In this document: positions 35,849 through 45,060 of the stretch, in pieces
Numbering within the stretch: position 1 is the first letter of the stretch
How the letters are laid out: each line of letters starts with the position of its first letter
Position numbers and translations under genes: made by a program
Assembly (NCBI GenBank): GCA_910583765.1
Contig: CAJTYS010000008.1
Coordinates: 51,747 to 115,746 of the forward strand
Direction: 5' to 3'
Source: an uncultured Eubacteriales bacterium
Lineage (GTDB): Bacteria > Bacillota > Clostridia > Peptostreptococcales > Anaerovoracaceae
Length of the DNA stretch: 64,000 nt
The notes under the pieces: model-generated
The model's database searches: none
What the model was told of the DNA's origin: nothing
Seen by the model: only the letters and a program-made list of their open reading frames with translations

Positions 35849-37525
35849 CTATTTCAGATGAAAGGTAGCTACCAGTTTCTTCATCAGCGCAGCTTGGCTG
35901 CTCAATTCCTGACTGGCAGCAGCAGACTGTTCGCTGGTGGCCGAGTTGGTCTGCACCACGTTGGAAATCTGATCAATACCATCGGTAACCTGGTCAAGGG
36001 CAGCGGTCTGCTTTTCTATTGCATCCACTACAATGGCCATCTTGGTAGTTACACCGCCGGCGCTCTCGCTAGTGCGGCCCAGAGCTGTCGTGACCTGCTC
36101 TACCACGTTGTTGCCTTCGGTTACTGCGCTGATGGAACTTTCAATCAGTTCCTTGGTGGCCTTTGCAGCCTCATCAGACTTGTTGGCTAAGTTACGCACT
36201 TCATCAGCGACAACGGCAAAACCCTTTCCGGCATTACCTGCCCGAGCCGCTTCCACAGCAGCGTTCAGGGCAAGAATGTTGGTCTGGAAAGCGATATTCT
36301 CAATAGCAGTGATGATCTTGGAAATCTCTTCTGATGATTTAGAAATTTTTTCCATAGCGACATTCAGCTGCTGGACACATTCCACGCTGGTATTCAACTG
36401 ACTTCCCGCCTGATCCACAAACTGGCCGGCCTCACGGGTGGCTTGGGCCGTGACCTTGGAGTTTTCAGAAATGTCACCAATCGTGGCAGAGAGTTCCTGC
36501 ACGGAGCTGGCCTGCTGTGTAGCGCCTTGAGCCAAAGCCTGGGCACTGTTGGACACCTGATCAGAACCAACGGAAACCTGGTTGGCGCTCTGCTGGATTT
36601 GGCTCATGGTGTCGTTAAGCTTGGTGCCGATTTCTCCCAGAGATTGCTTGATGGATATGAAATCCCCCACATAGTCCTGCTGGAGAGAAGTGGTGAGATC
36701 GCCATTGGCAATACAGCCTAGAACCTGGGAAATTTCACCGATATAAGAACGAAGCCGGTGAATCGTTTCCTGAAAAATAAGGGCTAACTCGCCTACCTCA
36801 TCATTGGAATTGGTAGTGATCTGAATCTTCTGGCCAGAGGCAAGTCCCAGATCGCCTTGCTCCAGCCGCCCTGCCACGGAAGTGATCTCGGCCAGGGGAT
36901 GGGAAACTGTCTTTTTCAGGTAGCGAACCATGATCATTACGCAGACAATGATGACGAGAATGCTTACCAGAACGGAGAGCAGTACCGTGATCAGAATCTG
37001 CCGGTTGGCATCAGCACTGGAAATGCCTGCAAAGAGCAAGCCATTTACTGTGCCGGACGCATCTCTTGTGGGAACGTAAGAACACAGGTAGCTCTCATCC
37101 AATATCATTGTTTTGCCAATATAGTCCTGTCCCTCTTGGAGTACGATCTCGCTGAGCTCAGAGGACAGCGGGGTTCCGGTAATCCGCTGTCCGTCCTGAA
37201 TTACCGTGGTATAGGCCCGAGTGTCTCCCTCAAAAATGGTGAATTCACAGCCCATGCGCGTTTTCAGCTCATCCAGCAGGGCATTGGGATCCTGATCCTT
37301 ACTAGTGTGCTCCAGCGCGAAAGCCAGCATGTTCGTTCCGTTGGTACAGCGCTGTTCCAGCATTCCCGTAGCCAGGGAATGAAACATGATCACGCACATG
37401 GCCACTGCGAATATGACGGATACCGTCTGCATGATGATCGTCATTCTGCCGACCTTCTGGCCGATGCGAACCCGCTTGCCACCTGCGGTACGTTTTCTCT
37501 TTGGGGGAATTCTGTTCTTGTCCAT
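35849..37525 (-). CDS. Methyl-accepting chemotaxis protein
   Basis: A 558-residue chemoreceptor: basic N terminus, first membrane helix at about 30-55, an extracytoplasmic single-Cache-like sensor (CEFTIFEGDTRAYTTV ... GKTMILDESYLCSYVP), second helix at about 178-200, HAMP region, and the conserved signalling tip around IAFQTNILALNAAVEAARAG. It should report a small ligand to CheA/CheW. No chemotaxis genes are adjacent; it is a lone receptor. RBS AGGAG upstream of ATG 37525. Confidence 0.93.
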   Translation of the reverse strand: MDKNRIPPKRKRTAGGKRVRIGQKVGRMTIIMQTVSVIFAVAMCVIMFHSLATGMLEQRCTNGTNMLAFALEHTSKDQDPNALLDELKTRMGCEFTIFEGDTRAYTTVIQDGQRITGTPLSSELSEIVLQEGQDYIGKTMILDESYLCSYVPTRDASGTVNGLLFAGISSADANRQILITVLLSVLVSILVIIVCVMIMVRYLKKTVSHPLAEITSVAGRLEQGDLGLASGQKIQITTNSNDEVGELALIFQETIHRLRSYIGEISQVLGCIANGDLTTSLQQDYVGDFISIKQSLGEIGTKLNDTMSQIQQSANQVSVGSDQVSNSAQALAQGATQQASSVQELSATIGDISENSKVTAQATREAGQFVDQAGSQLNTSVECVQQLNVAMEKISKSSEEISKIITAIENIAFQTNILALNAAVEAARAGNAGKGFAVVADEVRNLANKSDEAAKATKELIESSISAVTEGNNVVEQVTTALGRTSESAGGVTTKMAIVVDAIEKQTAALDQVTDGIDQISNVVQTNSATSEQSAAASQELSSQAALMKKLVATFHLK

Positions 37526-37901
37526 ATTTCTTACTCCTGTTATGTAATAATTGATTGAGTGTGCAACACCTAATTATAAATATACTAGATGGCCTGAAAA
37601 ATTGCAATCTATTTCGTCTTTTTATCATGGTAGGCTTTTGAAAGACATTCAGTTGCTGCTGTATCCCCTGCACCAGCGGTCTGGGGCCTTCTGACGTCAA
37701 TATGGTCAAGCCTATTGCGTCCGGCATTCAGACGATTGGAAAGAGAGCTGGCATGGGCGGCGCGGTTTATGATTCCATCAATCAAACAAGTCCGATAAAG
37801 TTTAAGCGTCACTGCTGCGTTTTTTCTCCATGTCAGTAGCATTGTCCACCTGATTTATGGTAAAATAATAACCAAAAAGAAGCCAAACAAGGAGAATGAT
37901 C
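37526..37901. other. Intergenic stretch without a recognised gene
   Basis: Between the divergent chemoreceptor and VOC genes. Frames on both strands over 37600-37840 look partly protein-like but have no RBS and match no family I know. It may be a decayed gene remnant. Confidence 0.4.
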
Positions 37902-38264
37902 ATGAAATTTACATTTGCGACCATACAGGTGAAAGATTTAGACGCATCCATCAAATTTTACGAGGAAGTAGCGGGCATGAAAATGGCCCGGCGGTTTCCT
38001 GCGGGACCAAACATGGAAATCGCGTTCATGGCAGACGGCCCGGCGGAGATCGAGCTCATCTGCGACAGCGGCGCAGAAGTTCCGGTTTACGGCCAGTATC
38101 CGTCACTGGGATTATCAGTGGACGACCTGGACAAGGCCATGGAACATGTGAAAGCAAAAGGCGTGGAGATTGCGGCAGGTCCGATTCAACCCAACCCGAA
38201 CACCCGCTTTTTCTTTATCCATGACCCAGACGGTGTGAACCTGGAAATCATAGAGCAGAAATAA
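37902..38264 (+). CDS. Single-domain VOC/glyoxalase-family protein
   Basis: A 120-residue VOC module: TIQVKDLDASIKFYEEVAGMKMARRF at the start and FIHDPDGVNLEIIEQ at the end, with Glu as a metal ligand, as in lactoylglutathione lyase-like proteins. It would work as a dimer. ATG 37902 has better spacing from AAGGAG than ATG 37896. It ends 9 bp before coaB. Substrate unknown. Confidence 0.85.
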   Translation: MKFTFATIQVKDLDASIKFYEEVAGMKMARRFPAGPNMEIAFMADGPAEIELICDSGAEVPVYGQYPSLGLSVDDLDKAMEHVKAKGVEIAAGPIQPNPNTRFFFIHDPDGVNLEIIEQK

Positions 38265-38273
38265 GGAGCATCC

Positions 38274-38975
38274 ATGAAAATCATCATTACAGCAGGAGGG
38301 ACCAGCGAGCGCATTGATGACGTGCGGTCCATCACCAACACTTCCACAGGACGGCTGGGACACGCCATCGGTCAGGCGTTTCTTGAGAAATATGAAGAGA
38401 AGACCGACCAGCTTTACTATTTGCACGGCCTGCGGGCGATTCCAGTAGAAGGCGCGAATGTAACGGCCATTCCCCTGGAAGGGGTGCGGGATCTGCAGGC
38501 GCAGCTGAAAAAACTTCTGACCACGGAAAAAATCGATGCGGTGGTTCATGCTATGGCGGTCAGCGATTACATGGTAAAAGAAGTGACTACCCTGGAAAAA
38601 ATCAAAGCCGGTGACAGCAGCAAGCTAGAAGGCAACAAGATCAGTTCCAATATCGATGACCTGACCATCATCATGGAGCGTTCCCCAAAGGTCATCAGCA
38701 GTATCAAAACTTGGAGCCCCAAAACAATGCTGGTGGGTTTCAAGCTGCTCAGCCACGTTCCTCACCAGGAACTGATTCAAGTGGGAACGGCCCTGCTGAA
38801 AAAGAACGGCTGCAGTTTTGTCCTGGCCAATGATCTGGCGGAAATCGGCGGCGGAAAGCATAGAGGCTATCTGATCCACGAGGATGGCGTTTATGACACT
38901 ATGGAAACCAACGAGGAAATCGCGGCCATGATCGCCAGGCGAGTAGGAGAAAAACTGATGGAGGACCGCAAATGA
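38274..38975 (+). CDS. coaB: Phosphopantothenate-cysteine ligase (separate CoaB)
   Basis: A 233-residue CoaB-type protein beginning with IIITAGGTSERIDDVRSITNTSTGRLG, the nucleotide-binding pattern of the CoaB half of Dfp, followed by AMAVSDYMV and VGFKLLS. It joins cysteine to 4'-phosphopantothenate in CoA synthesis. In most bacteria CoaB is fused to CoaC; here they are separate genes, as in streptococci. The stop overlaps the coaC start by 4 bp (ATGA), indicating translational coupling. Confidence 0.92.
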   Translation: MKIIITAGGTSERIDDVRSITNTSTGRLGHAIGQAFLEKYEEKTDQLYYLHGLRAIPVEGANVTAIPLEGVRDLQAQLKKLLTTEKIDAVVHAMAVSDYMVKEVTTLEKIKAGDSSKLEGNKISSNIDDLTIIMERSPKVISSIKTWSPKTMLVGFKLLSHVPHQELIQVGTALLKKNGCSFVLANDLAEIGGGKHRGYLIHEDGVYDTMETNEEIAAMIARRVGEKLMEDRK

Positions 38976-39508
38976 ACATATTATTAGGCGTAACCGGCAG
39001 CATTGCGGCCTACAAAGCGGCGGAAATCACCAGCAGGCTGACAAAGCAGGGGCACAATGTGGATGTGATCCTTACAGAAAGCGGCAGCAAATTCATCACT
39101 CCGCTGACTTTGCAGACTCTCAGCAAAAATAAAGTGTACATGGACATGTTTGAAGAGATCGTTCCCAGCGAGGTGAAGCACATTTCTCTGGCGAAAAAGG
39201 CGGATCTGGTGCTGATCGCACCGGCTACGGCCAATATCATTGGTAAGATCGCAGGAGGCATCGCAGACGATTTCCTGTCTACTGTGGTCATGGCAGCGGC
39301 CAATCATACGCCGGTTTACATCGCGCCAGCCATGAACACCAACATGTACGAGAATCCCATTGTCCAGGAGAACATTGAAAATCTGAAGGCCGGGGGCTAC
39401 CACTTCATTGACCCAAAGGCCAGTCTTTTGGCATGCGGAGATTTGGGAAAAGGCGCGCTGGCGGATGTGGATGAAATCGTGGACGTTGTGACGAAAGCAT
39501 TGAAATAG
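38972..39508 (+). CDS. coaC: Phosphopantothenoylcysteine decarboxylase (separate CoaC)
   Basis: A 178-residue flavoprotein of the HFCD family: LLGVTGSIAAYKAAEI at the N terminus, APATANIIGKIAGGIADD, and PAMNTNMYENP, the active-site PxMNxxMW-type motif. It decarboxylates phosphopantothenoylcysteine in CoA synthesis. Overlaps coaB by 4 bp. CoA supply fits an acyl-CoA-producing island nearby but the genes are probably housekeeping. Confidence 0.93.
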   Translation: MNILLGVTGSIAAYKAAEITSRLTKQGHNVDVILTESGSKFITPLTLQTLSKNKVYMDMFEEIVPSEVKHISLAKKADLVLIAPATANIIGKIAGGIADDFLSTVVMAAANHTPVYIAPAMNTNMYENPIVQENIENLKAGGYHFIDPKASLLACGDLGKGALADVDEIVDVVTKALK

Positions 39509-39554
39509 ATCAGGATCTTTGATAAAATAAAACGATTATGAACGGAGGAGACAA

Positions 39555-41033
39555 ATGATACATTACCAAAGCACAAGAGGAAGTAAATATATAAAAACAT
39601 CGGCGCAGGCCATTATCCAGGGAATCGCGGAGGACAAAGGCCTTTACGTTCCCAACGAGATACCGGCCCTGCCATTTTCCATCGAAGACATGGTGGGAAA
39701 ATCTTATCAGGAAATCGCCTTTCGGGTGATTCGGGCCTTTTTCGAGGATTACACGGACGAGGAGATGCAGGCCTGCGTGGACGGCGCGTATGACGCGAAA
39801 TTCGAGGAAACAGAGATCGTGCCAGTGGTCAAGGCGGGAGACGCCTTTTTCCTGGAGCTTTACCACGGGAAAACAGCGGCCTTTAAAGACATGGCCCTTT
39901 CCATCCTGCCCTACCTTTTGACCACGGCTATGAAAAAGGAAAAGGAAGACCGCAAGATCTGCATCCTCACAGCCACGTCAGGAGACACGGGGAAAGCGGC
40001 CCTGGAAGGTTTCGCGGACGTTCCGGGAACGGAGATCATCGTCTTTTATCCAAACAAGGGGGTCAGTCAGGTGCAGGAGCGTCAGATGATCACCCAGGAA
40101 GGGGAAAACACCCACGTTTTTGCCATCAACGGCAACTTTGACGATGCGCAGACCGGCGTGAAAAAGATTTTCAACGACAGCGCATATGCGGACAAACTGG
40201 CGGAAATCAACTGCAAGCTTTCTTCTGCCAATTCCATTAACATCGGCAGACTGGTGCCGCAGGTGGCTTACTATGTTTACGGTTACATAAAACTGGTGGA
40301 ACGGGGAGAAATCAAAAACGGTGACAAGATCAATATCGTGGTGCCGACCGGAAACTTTGGAAACATCCTGGCCGCTTACTATGCGGGGCAGATGGGCATC
40401 CCAGTGAAGAAATTCATCTGCGCTTCCAACGAAAACAAAGTGCTGACAGACTTTATCAACACAGGGACTTACAACACGAATCGGGAATTTTACCTGACAA
40501 ATTCTCCGTCCATGGACATCCTCATTTCCAGCAACCTGGAACGTCTGCTGTACCACCTCAGCGGTCAGAACGGCGAGGAAATCCAGGAACTGATGGAAAG
40601 CCTGGAGAAAAACAAAAAGTACACGGTCAGCCCGAAGATCAATTACGCGCTGGATGATTTTTACGGCGGGCACGCGGATGTGGCACGGACCAACGAGACC
40701 ATTGGCCGCATGTACAAAAAACACGGCTACCTCATGGACACCCACACGGCAGTGGCTTATCGGGTCTATGAAGATTATGTGGCTTACACTGGCGACAAAA
40801 CGCCGACTCTGCTGGCTTCCACTGCCAGCGCCTATAAGTTCGCGGACAGCGTGACGGAATCCATTGGCCTGGAAAAAGGCGCGAACGGGTTCGAGTCCGT
40901 GAAAAAGCTCCACGAAGAAACAAAGGTGCGGGTCCCTGCGGGTCTGAAAGATCTGGAAAGCAAGGAGATCCGACACAAAGGCGTGCTGGATGTGGAAGAA
41001 ATGCCAGGCGCTGTTTATGAATGTTTGAAATAG
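39555..41033 (+). CDS. thrC: Threonine synthase
   Basis: A 492-residue PLP enzyme of the long threonine synthase type: YHGKTAAFKDMALS carries the PLP lysine, ATSGDTGKAALEG is the phosphate-binding loop, and NSINIGRLVPQ follows. It makes threonine from O-phosphohomoserine. The N terminus (YQSTRGSKYIKTSAQAIIQGIAEDKGLYVP) is typical. RBS CGGAGGAG. A strong terminator follows. Confidence 0.95.
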   Translation: MIHYQSTRGSKYIKTSAQAIIQGIAEDKGLYVPNEIPALPFSIEDMVGKSYQEIAFRVIRAFFEDYTDEEMQACVDGAYDAKFEETEIVPVVKAGDAFFLELYHGKTAAFKDMALSILPYLLTTAMKKEKEDRKICILTATSGDTGKAALEGFADVPGTEIIVFYPNKGVSQVQERQMITQEGENTHVFAINGNFDDAQTGVKKIFNDSAYADKLAEINCKLSSANSINIGRLVPQVAYYVYGYIKLVERGEIKNGDKINIVVPTGNFGNILAAYYAGQMGIPVKKFICASNENKVLTDFINTGTYNTNREFYLTNSPSMDILISSNLERLLYHLSGQNGEEIQELMESLEKNKKYTVSPKINYALDDFYGGHADVARTNETIGRMYKKHGYLMDTHTAVAYRVYEDYVAYTGDKTPTLLASTASAYKFADSVTESIGLEKGANGFESVKKLHEETKVRVPAGLKDLESKEIRHKGVLDVEEMPGAVYECLK

Positions 41034-41093
41034 CACGGAGTGTAGAACACTGAGAAAAATGTTTCACGCGCTGGCTCCTATAGGAACGAGACG

Positions 41094-41119
41094 AAAAAAG
41101 CCTGATTCAGGCTTTTTTT
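41094..41119 (+). terminator. Terminator after thrC
   Basis: AAAAAAGCCTGA is followed almost at once by TCAGGC and seven T residues, a compact intrinsic terminator. Confidence 0.88.
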
Positions 41120-41171
41120 GCTAGGGGAAATGCCACCTATGATCTAAAACCGACCGAGTATCCCGCTCCCA

Positions 41172-41200
41172 TTGCAAAACCGCCGAACCTTCCATATAAT
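41172..41200 (+). promoter_or_regulatory. Sigma-A type promoter of the LytTR operon
   Basis: TTGCAA (41172-41177) and TATAAT (41195-41200) are 17 bp apart, 52 bp upstream of GTG 41252. Confidence 0.7.
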
Positions 41201-41251
41201 ATACCCAACATCACAGAGCGTTGACGGCAATTCCAAGGAGGTGAAGAGGGT

Positions 41252-41692
41252 GTGCAAGTGGAAATCAAAATCGATGCGTCGTGCATAGAGCCGAAAGTCG
41301 TAATTATGACAGATGCCATGACAGAAGAAATCGACCGCATGGTGAAACTGCTGTCAGAGTCTGGCCCGCAAGTCATTTCGGGCAGCAAGGATGGAAAGCT
41401 GGAGATTTTGGAGCAAAAGGATTTGATTCGAGTATATGCCAGTTCGGGAAAGGTGTTGGCCATAACCGTCCACGGTGAATACGCGCTCCGGCTGCGGCTG
41501 TATGAATTGGAAGAGCGGCTGGATAAAAGTCGATTTGTCCGCATTTCCAATTCAGAGATCATTAATTTGAAGAAGGCGGAAAGTTTTGACCTGAGTTTGA
41601 CAGGGACCATTTGCGTCAAATTTTCAAATGGCATGCGTACTTACGTTTCCAGGCGGTACGTTCCCAGGATCAAAAAGATATTAGGAGTGTGA
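41252..41692 (+). CDS. LytTR-domain DNA-binding regulator
   Basis: A 146-residue protein with an N-terminal part of about 50 residues and a C-terminal LytTR domain (RLYELEERLDKSRFVRISNSEIINLKKAESF ... FSNGMRTYVSRRYVPRIKKIL). There is no receiver domain. LytTR proteins of this size next to a DUF3021 membrane protein are a common Firmicutes pair thought to control their own operon. GTG start, preceded by AAGGAGG at 41235-41241. Confidence 0.88.
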   Translation: MQVEIKIDASCIEPKVVIMTDAMTEEIDRMVKLLSESGPQVISGSKDGKLEILEQKDLIRVYASSGKVLAITVHGEYALRLRLYELEERLDKSRFVRISNSEIINLKKAESFDLSLTGTICVKFSNGMRTYVSRRYVPRIKKILGV

Positions 41693-41701
41693 GGTGGAAA
41701 C

Positions 41702-42148
41702 ATGAAAAAGAAAATCGTGGCTCGGGGAGCTTTGGGCATCCCTTTTGGGATCACCATCGGGTATTTGATCACCATCATCAGTTCTCTGAAATGGGGGCAG
41801 GGTTATTATGCGCCATGTGCGCCGGAGCTAGTTGACATGATGGGAGGCGAAATCCAGGCGGTACTGCTGCAGACTGGTTTGTGTGCGGTGCTGGGGATCG
41901 TCTGCGCTGGCGGCTCGGTGATTTGGGAAGTGGAAACCTGGAGCATTGTCAAGCAGACGGGGCTGTATTTTGCCATCATATGGGCGGCGATGATGCCGAC
42001 TGCTTATTTCCTATATTGGATGGAGCGCAGCCTCATAGGATTCTCTGCGTACTTTGCTGTGTTCGTGGGGATTTTCATTTTAATGTGGCTTAGCCAGTAT
42101 TTGGTCAACAGGCAGCATATCAGGGCAATCAACGCGAAGCTGAAATAG
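41702..42148 (+). CDS. DUF3021 family membrane protein
   Basis: A 148-residue protein with four membrane helices, starting KKIVARGALGIPFGITIGYLITIISS and ending in a cytoplasmic basic tail. The pairing with a LytTR regulator 9 bp upstream is the usual DUF3021 context; it probably modulates that regulator. RBS GAGGTGG. Confidence 0.88.
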   Translation: MKKKIVARGALGIPFGITIGYLITIISSLKWGQGYYAPCAPELVDMMGGEIQAVLLQTGLCAVLGIVCAGGSVIWEVETWSIVKQTGLYFAIIWAAMMPTAYFLYWMERSLIGFSAYFAVFVGIFILMWLSQYLVNRQHIRAINAKLK

Positions 42149-42394
42149 CGGGGCCCAGAGTCTTGATCCAAAGCAAACGTGTGTAGTTATATTTTATGGA
42201 TATCAATGTCCGGATCACTGTAAAGGGTACAGGGGTTCGGACATTTTGCGCAGATGCAGACATTGATGTTTACAAAACTATGGACTTTCTTTTACAAGAA
42301 GCGCTGGAAGAAAGAGCAAAAATCGTATATGATAATACTATATCCTGGATCCAGGGAACACCAAGCAATGGAAACTCATAGGAAGGAGAATATC

Positions 42395-42814
42395 ATGAAA
42401 AGAGTAGAAATCAAAGGAAAAGACATCAGGCTGGTGGGGCAGCTGCTGGAGGAGGAAGCGCCGGAAACCTGCAAAGTGTTTGAGAGCATGCTGCCGCTGA
42501 AAACCAAGTTCATCCATGTCCGCTGGAGCGGCGAGGGGATCTGGATTCCTTACGGCGACACGAGGACGGGATTGGATTACGAAAACCACACGTCTCATCC
42601 GGCAAAGGGAGAAATGCTCCTTTATCCTGGCGGAATCAGCGAAATGGAATTCATCATGGCTTATGGCAGGTGCTGCTTTGCCAGCCAGCATGGACAGCTT
42701 TCGGGCAATCATTTCATGACCATCGTGGAGGGCCTGGACTCTCTGTACGAATTTGGGCGCAAAGTGTTGTGGGAAGGCGCACAAGAAGTAGAAATGAGGG
42801 TACTGCCCGAATAA
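42395..42814 (+). CDS. DUF3830 family protein (cyclophilin-like fold)
   Basis: A 139-residue protein with ENHTSHPAKGEMLLYPGGISEMEF, FASQHGQLSGNHFMTIVEG and LWEGAQEVEM, the recognisable DUF3830 pattern. The family has a cyclophilin-like barrel and unknown function; it is often near amino-acid or hydantoin metabolism genes. Frames extending upstream to 42254 lack an RBS, while GGAAGGAG precedes ATG 42395. Confidence 0.82.
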   Translation: MKRVEIKGKDIRLVGQLLEEEAPETCKVFESMLPLKTKFIHVRWSGEGIWIPYGDTRTGLDYENHTSHPAKGEMLLYPGGISEMEFIMAYGRCCFASQHGQLSGNHFMTIVEGLDSLYEFGRKVLWEGAQEVEMRVLPE

Positions 42815-42870
42815 AGGGCTAGGGAGCATAACGGAAAAGTGGATGGATCGTGAAAGGGAGGAGTTTGACT

Positions 42871-43752
42871 ATGAATAGCAAAATAAAAATGAATCTGTAT
42901 GCCTTTCTGACAGTATTGATCTGGGGATCGGGATTCCCGTTTACCAGGATGATCGGTGATCAGATTTCATCGTATTCCTTAGGATTCATTCGATGCTTTT
43001 GTTCAGCAGTGGTACTGCTGATAATCGGGAAAATCATTCAGATCAGAAAACCGTTTCATAAAAAAGATCTCTTATGGTTTTTCCTCTCCGGTGCGCTGGG
43101 GTTTTCCCTATACTTTACGCTATTCAGCATTGGGCTTGAAACCCTTAGCTCTGCGATGGGAAGCATTATCACCGCCATGACACCGATCTTTGTGGCAATA
43201 GCAGCCACGAAGCTGTATGGGGAGCGAATCAATTGGATTGGATGGGTTTCTATTTTCTGCGCTTTTGGCGGCGTGGTGGCACTGCTGCTTTGGAACGGAG
43301 TCATTTCCATCAGCACGGGCGCTGTATGGATGCTGCTGTCCGCCATTGCCTTCGCGGGATACAATCTTTTGAATCGAAAGTTCGCGAACATGGGATATAC
43401 GGACATTGAAGTGGCGACTTACAGCGCGATTTTTGGGGCAATCCAGACTCTGGTATTTTTGCCTCAAACCATTCAGGACATGCTGCGCGCGGATATGGCC
43501 AGCAATTTGTCCGCAGTTTATCTTGGGGTGGCTGCAGGGGCAATCGCTTATTATCTATGGAGCAAAGCCCTGGCGTTGGCCGAGCGGACCAGTGAGGTGA
43601 CAAATTACCTGTTCATCAATCCGCTGATCGCCGCGGTGATCGGATTTCTGATGCTTCGGGAAATGCCGGACATGGGGACGTTTGTGGGTGGCGTGATCAT
43701 TATTGTGAGCGTTGTTGTGTTCAGCACCAAGGGAAACCCGGAGCAGCCGTAG
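42871..43752 (+). CDS. EamA-family (DMT) transporter
   Basis: A 293-residue protein with ten membrane helices in two EamA repeats (LTVLIWGSGFPFTRMIG; GVAAGAIAYYLWSKALALAERTSEVTNYLFINPLIAAVIGFL). Such carriers usually export amino acids or metabolites. ATG 42871 follows GGGAGGAG; the upstream ATG has no RBS. Confidence 0.88.
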   Translation: MNSKIKMNLYAFLTVLIWGSGFPFTRMIGDQISSYSLGFIRCFCSAVVLLIIGKIIQIRKPFHKKDLLWFFLSGALGFSLYFTLFSIGLETLSSAMGSIITAMTPIFVAIAATKLYGERINWIGWVSIFCAFGGVVALLLWNGVISISTGAVWMLLSAIAFAGYNLLNRKFANMGYTDIEVATYSAIFGAIQTLVFLPQTIQDMLRADMASNLSAVYLGVAAGAIAYYLWSKALALAERTSEVTNYLFINPLIAAVIGFLMLREMPDMGTFVGGVIIIVSVVVFSTKGNPEQP

Positions 43753-43896
43753 CGTCAATGGGAACTAGTACATAAACTTAGTGCGGTGGGACAGGTGTGA
43801 GACTGACCTCGGCTTCGCTCTTTTCCTTGTGGAATTTAAATATTCGTTTAGTTAAAAAAGCTTAAAAAGAATTTTGGAGAAAAAAGCACTTTATGC

Positions 43897-43925
43897 TTGC
43901 AAATCATCCGGTTATATGGTAAATT
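43897..43925 (+). promoter_or_regulatory. Probable promoter of the tRNA-Ser gene
   Basis: TTGCAA (43897-43902) and TAAATT (43920-43925) are 17 bp apart. The transcript would begin near an inverted repeat (GCGCCAA 43933-43939 with TTGGCGC 43956-43962) that forms a hairpin just before the tRNA. Confidence 0.5.
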
Positions 43926-43968
43926 ATTAAATGCGCCAAGCTTTCGACAAAGTATTTGGCGCAGCTAT

Positions 43969-44056
43969 GGAGGATTGACCGAGTGGCTAAGGAGCTCGCC
44001 TGGAAAGCGAGTAGGGTGTAACAGCCTCGTGGGTTCGAGTCCCATGTCCTCCGCCA
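43969..44056 (+). tRNA. tRNA-Ser (GGA anticodon)
   Basis: The 88-nt sequence folds as a class II tRNA. The acceptor stem is GGAGGAT with GTCCTCC, the discriminator is G, and CCA is encoded at 44054-44056. The anticodon stem CTCGC/GCGAG holds the loop CTGGAAA (anticodon GGA). A long variable arm (TAGGGTGTAACAGCCTC) and the T loop GGTTCGAGTCC complete it. Confidence 0.96.
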
Positions 44057-44060
44057 AATG

Positions 44061-44089
44061 AAAAACACGTCTGTGAGGGCGTGTTTTTT
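44061..44089 (+). terminator. Terminator after tRNA-Ser
   Basis: AAAAACACG (44061-44069) pairs with CGTGTTTTTT (44080-44089), ending in T residues. Confidence 0.88.
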
Positions 44090-44367
44090 CGTTTGATGGA
44101 ATAAAAATGCGAAGGGACTCGAACCCAACGTTTGGTAAACCTCACTCCTTCACTCACGGAGTTCGTTACGCTGTCCTTTTTACCAACAAATCGCTGTGCT
44201 CTTTGGGTAAAAAGGCGAAAAGGCACGAGCGTGAAGGCGGGAAGTCCGGCGGACTGTCTGGTAGCGAGTGGCCCAAGCCAAAACGGGAGTGCGGGGCGGC
44301 AGATGACTCCTTTATTGGATTATGGTATGATAAAATAGCAAATCATCATTTGTAGGGAGGAACGGTT
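44090..44367. other. Intergenic stretch with an inverted tRNA T-arm copy
   Basis: GGGACTCGAACCCA at 44114-44127 is the exact reverse complement of the tRNA T-arm stretch 44030-44043. The rest has open frames with no RBS and no recognised family. Confidence 0.5.
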
Positions 44368-44811
44368 ATGAAATTTCATATGATAACGAAAGGGCACGCT
44401 CTTTGGGAAAAAACAATTGCTTTTGCGTCAAACTGTTCATGGACAGCAGGACGATTCCTGGCAGAACGCATGAGAAGCAATGAATTTAAAGATTGGGAAA
44501 GAGTTATTGTCGCAGTTGATCATGATCATATCGCAGGGTTTTCTGTTTTCTCTGAAAAAGATGGATTACCTCAGAATTATGAACACACACCATTTATTAG
44601 CCTTGTGTTTGTTGATGAGGCATATAGAGGCAAAAGACTATCCGAACAATTAATAGAAAATACTTTGAAGTATGCAAAGAAACTTAATTATAAAATAGTG
44701 TATCTTAAGAGTGAACATCGAGGTTTATATGAAAAGTACGGGTTTGAGAAAATATGTGAATTTGAACCGGTTGAACCTCCTGCGGATCAACTGTTTAAAA
44801 TGGATATATAG
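44368..44811 (+). CDS. GNAT-family N-acetyltransferase
   Basis: A 147-residue GNAT protein: SLVFVDEAYRGKRLSEQLIENTLKYAKK contains the acetyl-CoA-binding motif (RGKRLSEQL), and YLKSEHRGLYEKYGFEKI is the usual C-terminal strand. It is AT-rich compared with its neighbours and follows a tRNA gene, which hints at acquisition. RBS GGGAGGAA. Substrate unknown. Confidence 0.88.
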   Translation: MKFHMITKGHALWEKTIAFASNCSWTAGRFLAERMRSNEFKDWERVIVAVDHDHIAGFSVFSEKDGLPQNYEHTPFISLVFVDEAYRGKRLSEQLIENTLKYAKKLNYKIVYLKSEHRGLYEKYGFEKICEFEPVEPPADQLFKMDI

Positions 44812-45016
44812 TTATAGAACAGGTACTATTTTAGAATATAAGTGAGGAAGATATGATGATATGCTAACACGAAAGGAACAACTGTCTGATACCTATATGA
44901 GGAGGCGGCAACATGGCTCCAGCAGCATGAACCTAATCTTATTTCTACATCAAGTGAGAACATCTTATGAAAGCTGGATCCAAGTGCAAAACTGTTAAAG
45001 TGAAAAGCAAAGCCAA

Positions 45017-45048
45017 AAGCCCGACGCCCACGAAAAGATGCCGGGCTT
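45017..45048 (-). terminator. Terminator of the XRE gene (minus strand)
   Basis: AAGCCCG (45017-45023) pairs with CGGGCTT (45042-45048); read on the minus strand it is followed by a short T tract. The stretch 44812-45016 otherwise holds no recognised gene. Confidence 0.65.
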
Positions 45049-45060
45049 AGGTCAGATCGA

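Noticed and set aside
37302..37842. Minus-strand frames upstream of the chemoreceptor
   Set aside because: No ribosome site, and the first overlaps the receptor gene in another frame; kept only as an intergenic note.
42196..42381. 61-codon plus-strand frame before the DUF3830 gene
   Set aside because: No RBS and no family recognised; it overlaps the real gene's upstream region. A remnant is possible but not supported.
44101..44355. Overlapping frames on both strands after tRNA-Ser
   Set aside because: They overlap the tRNA or its inverted copy, lack ribosome sites and match nothing known to me.
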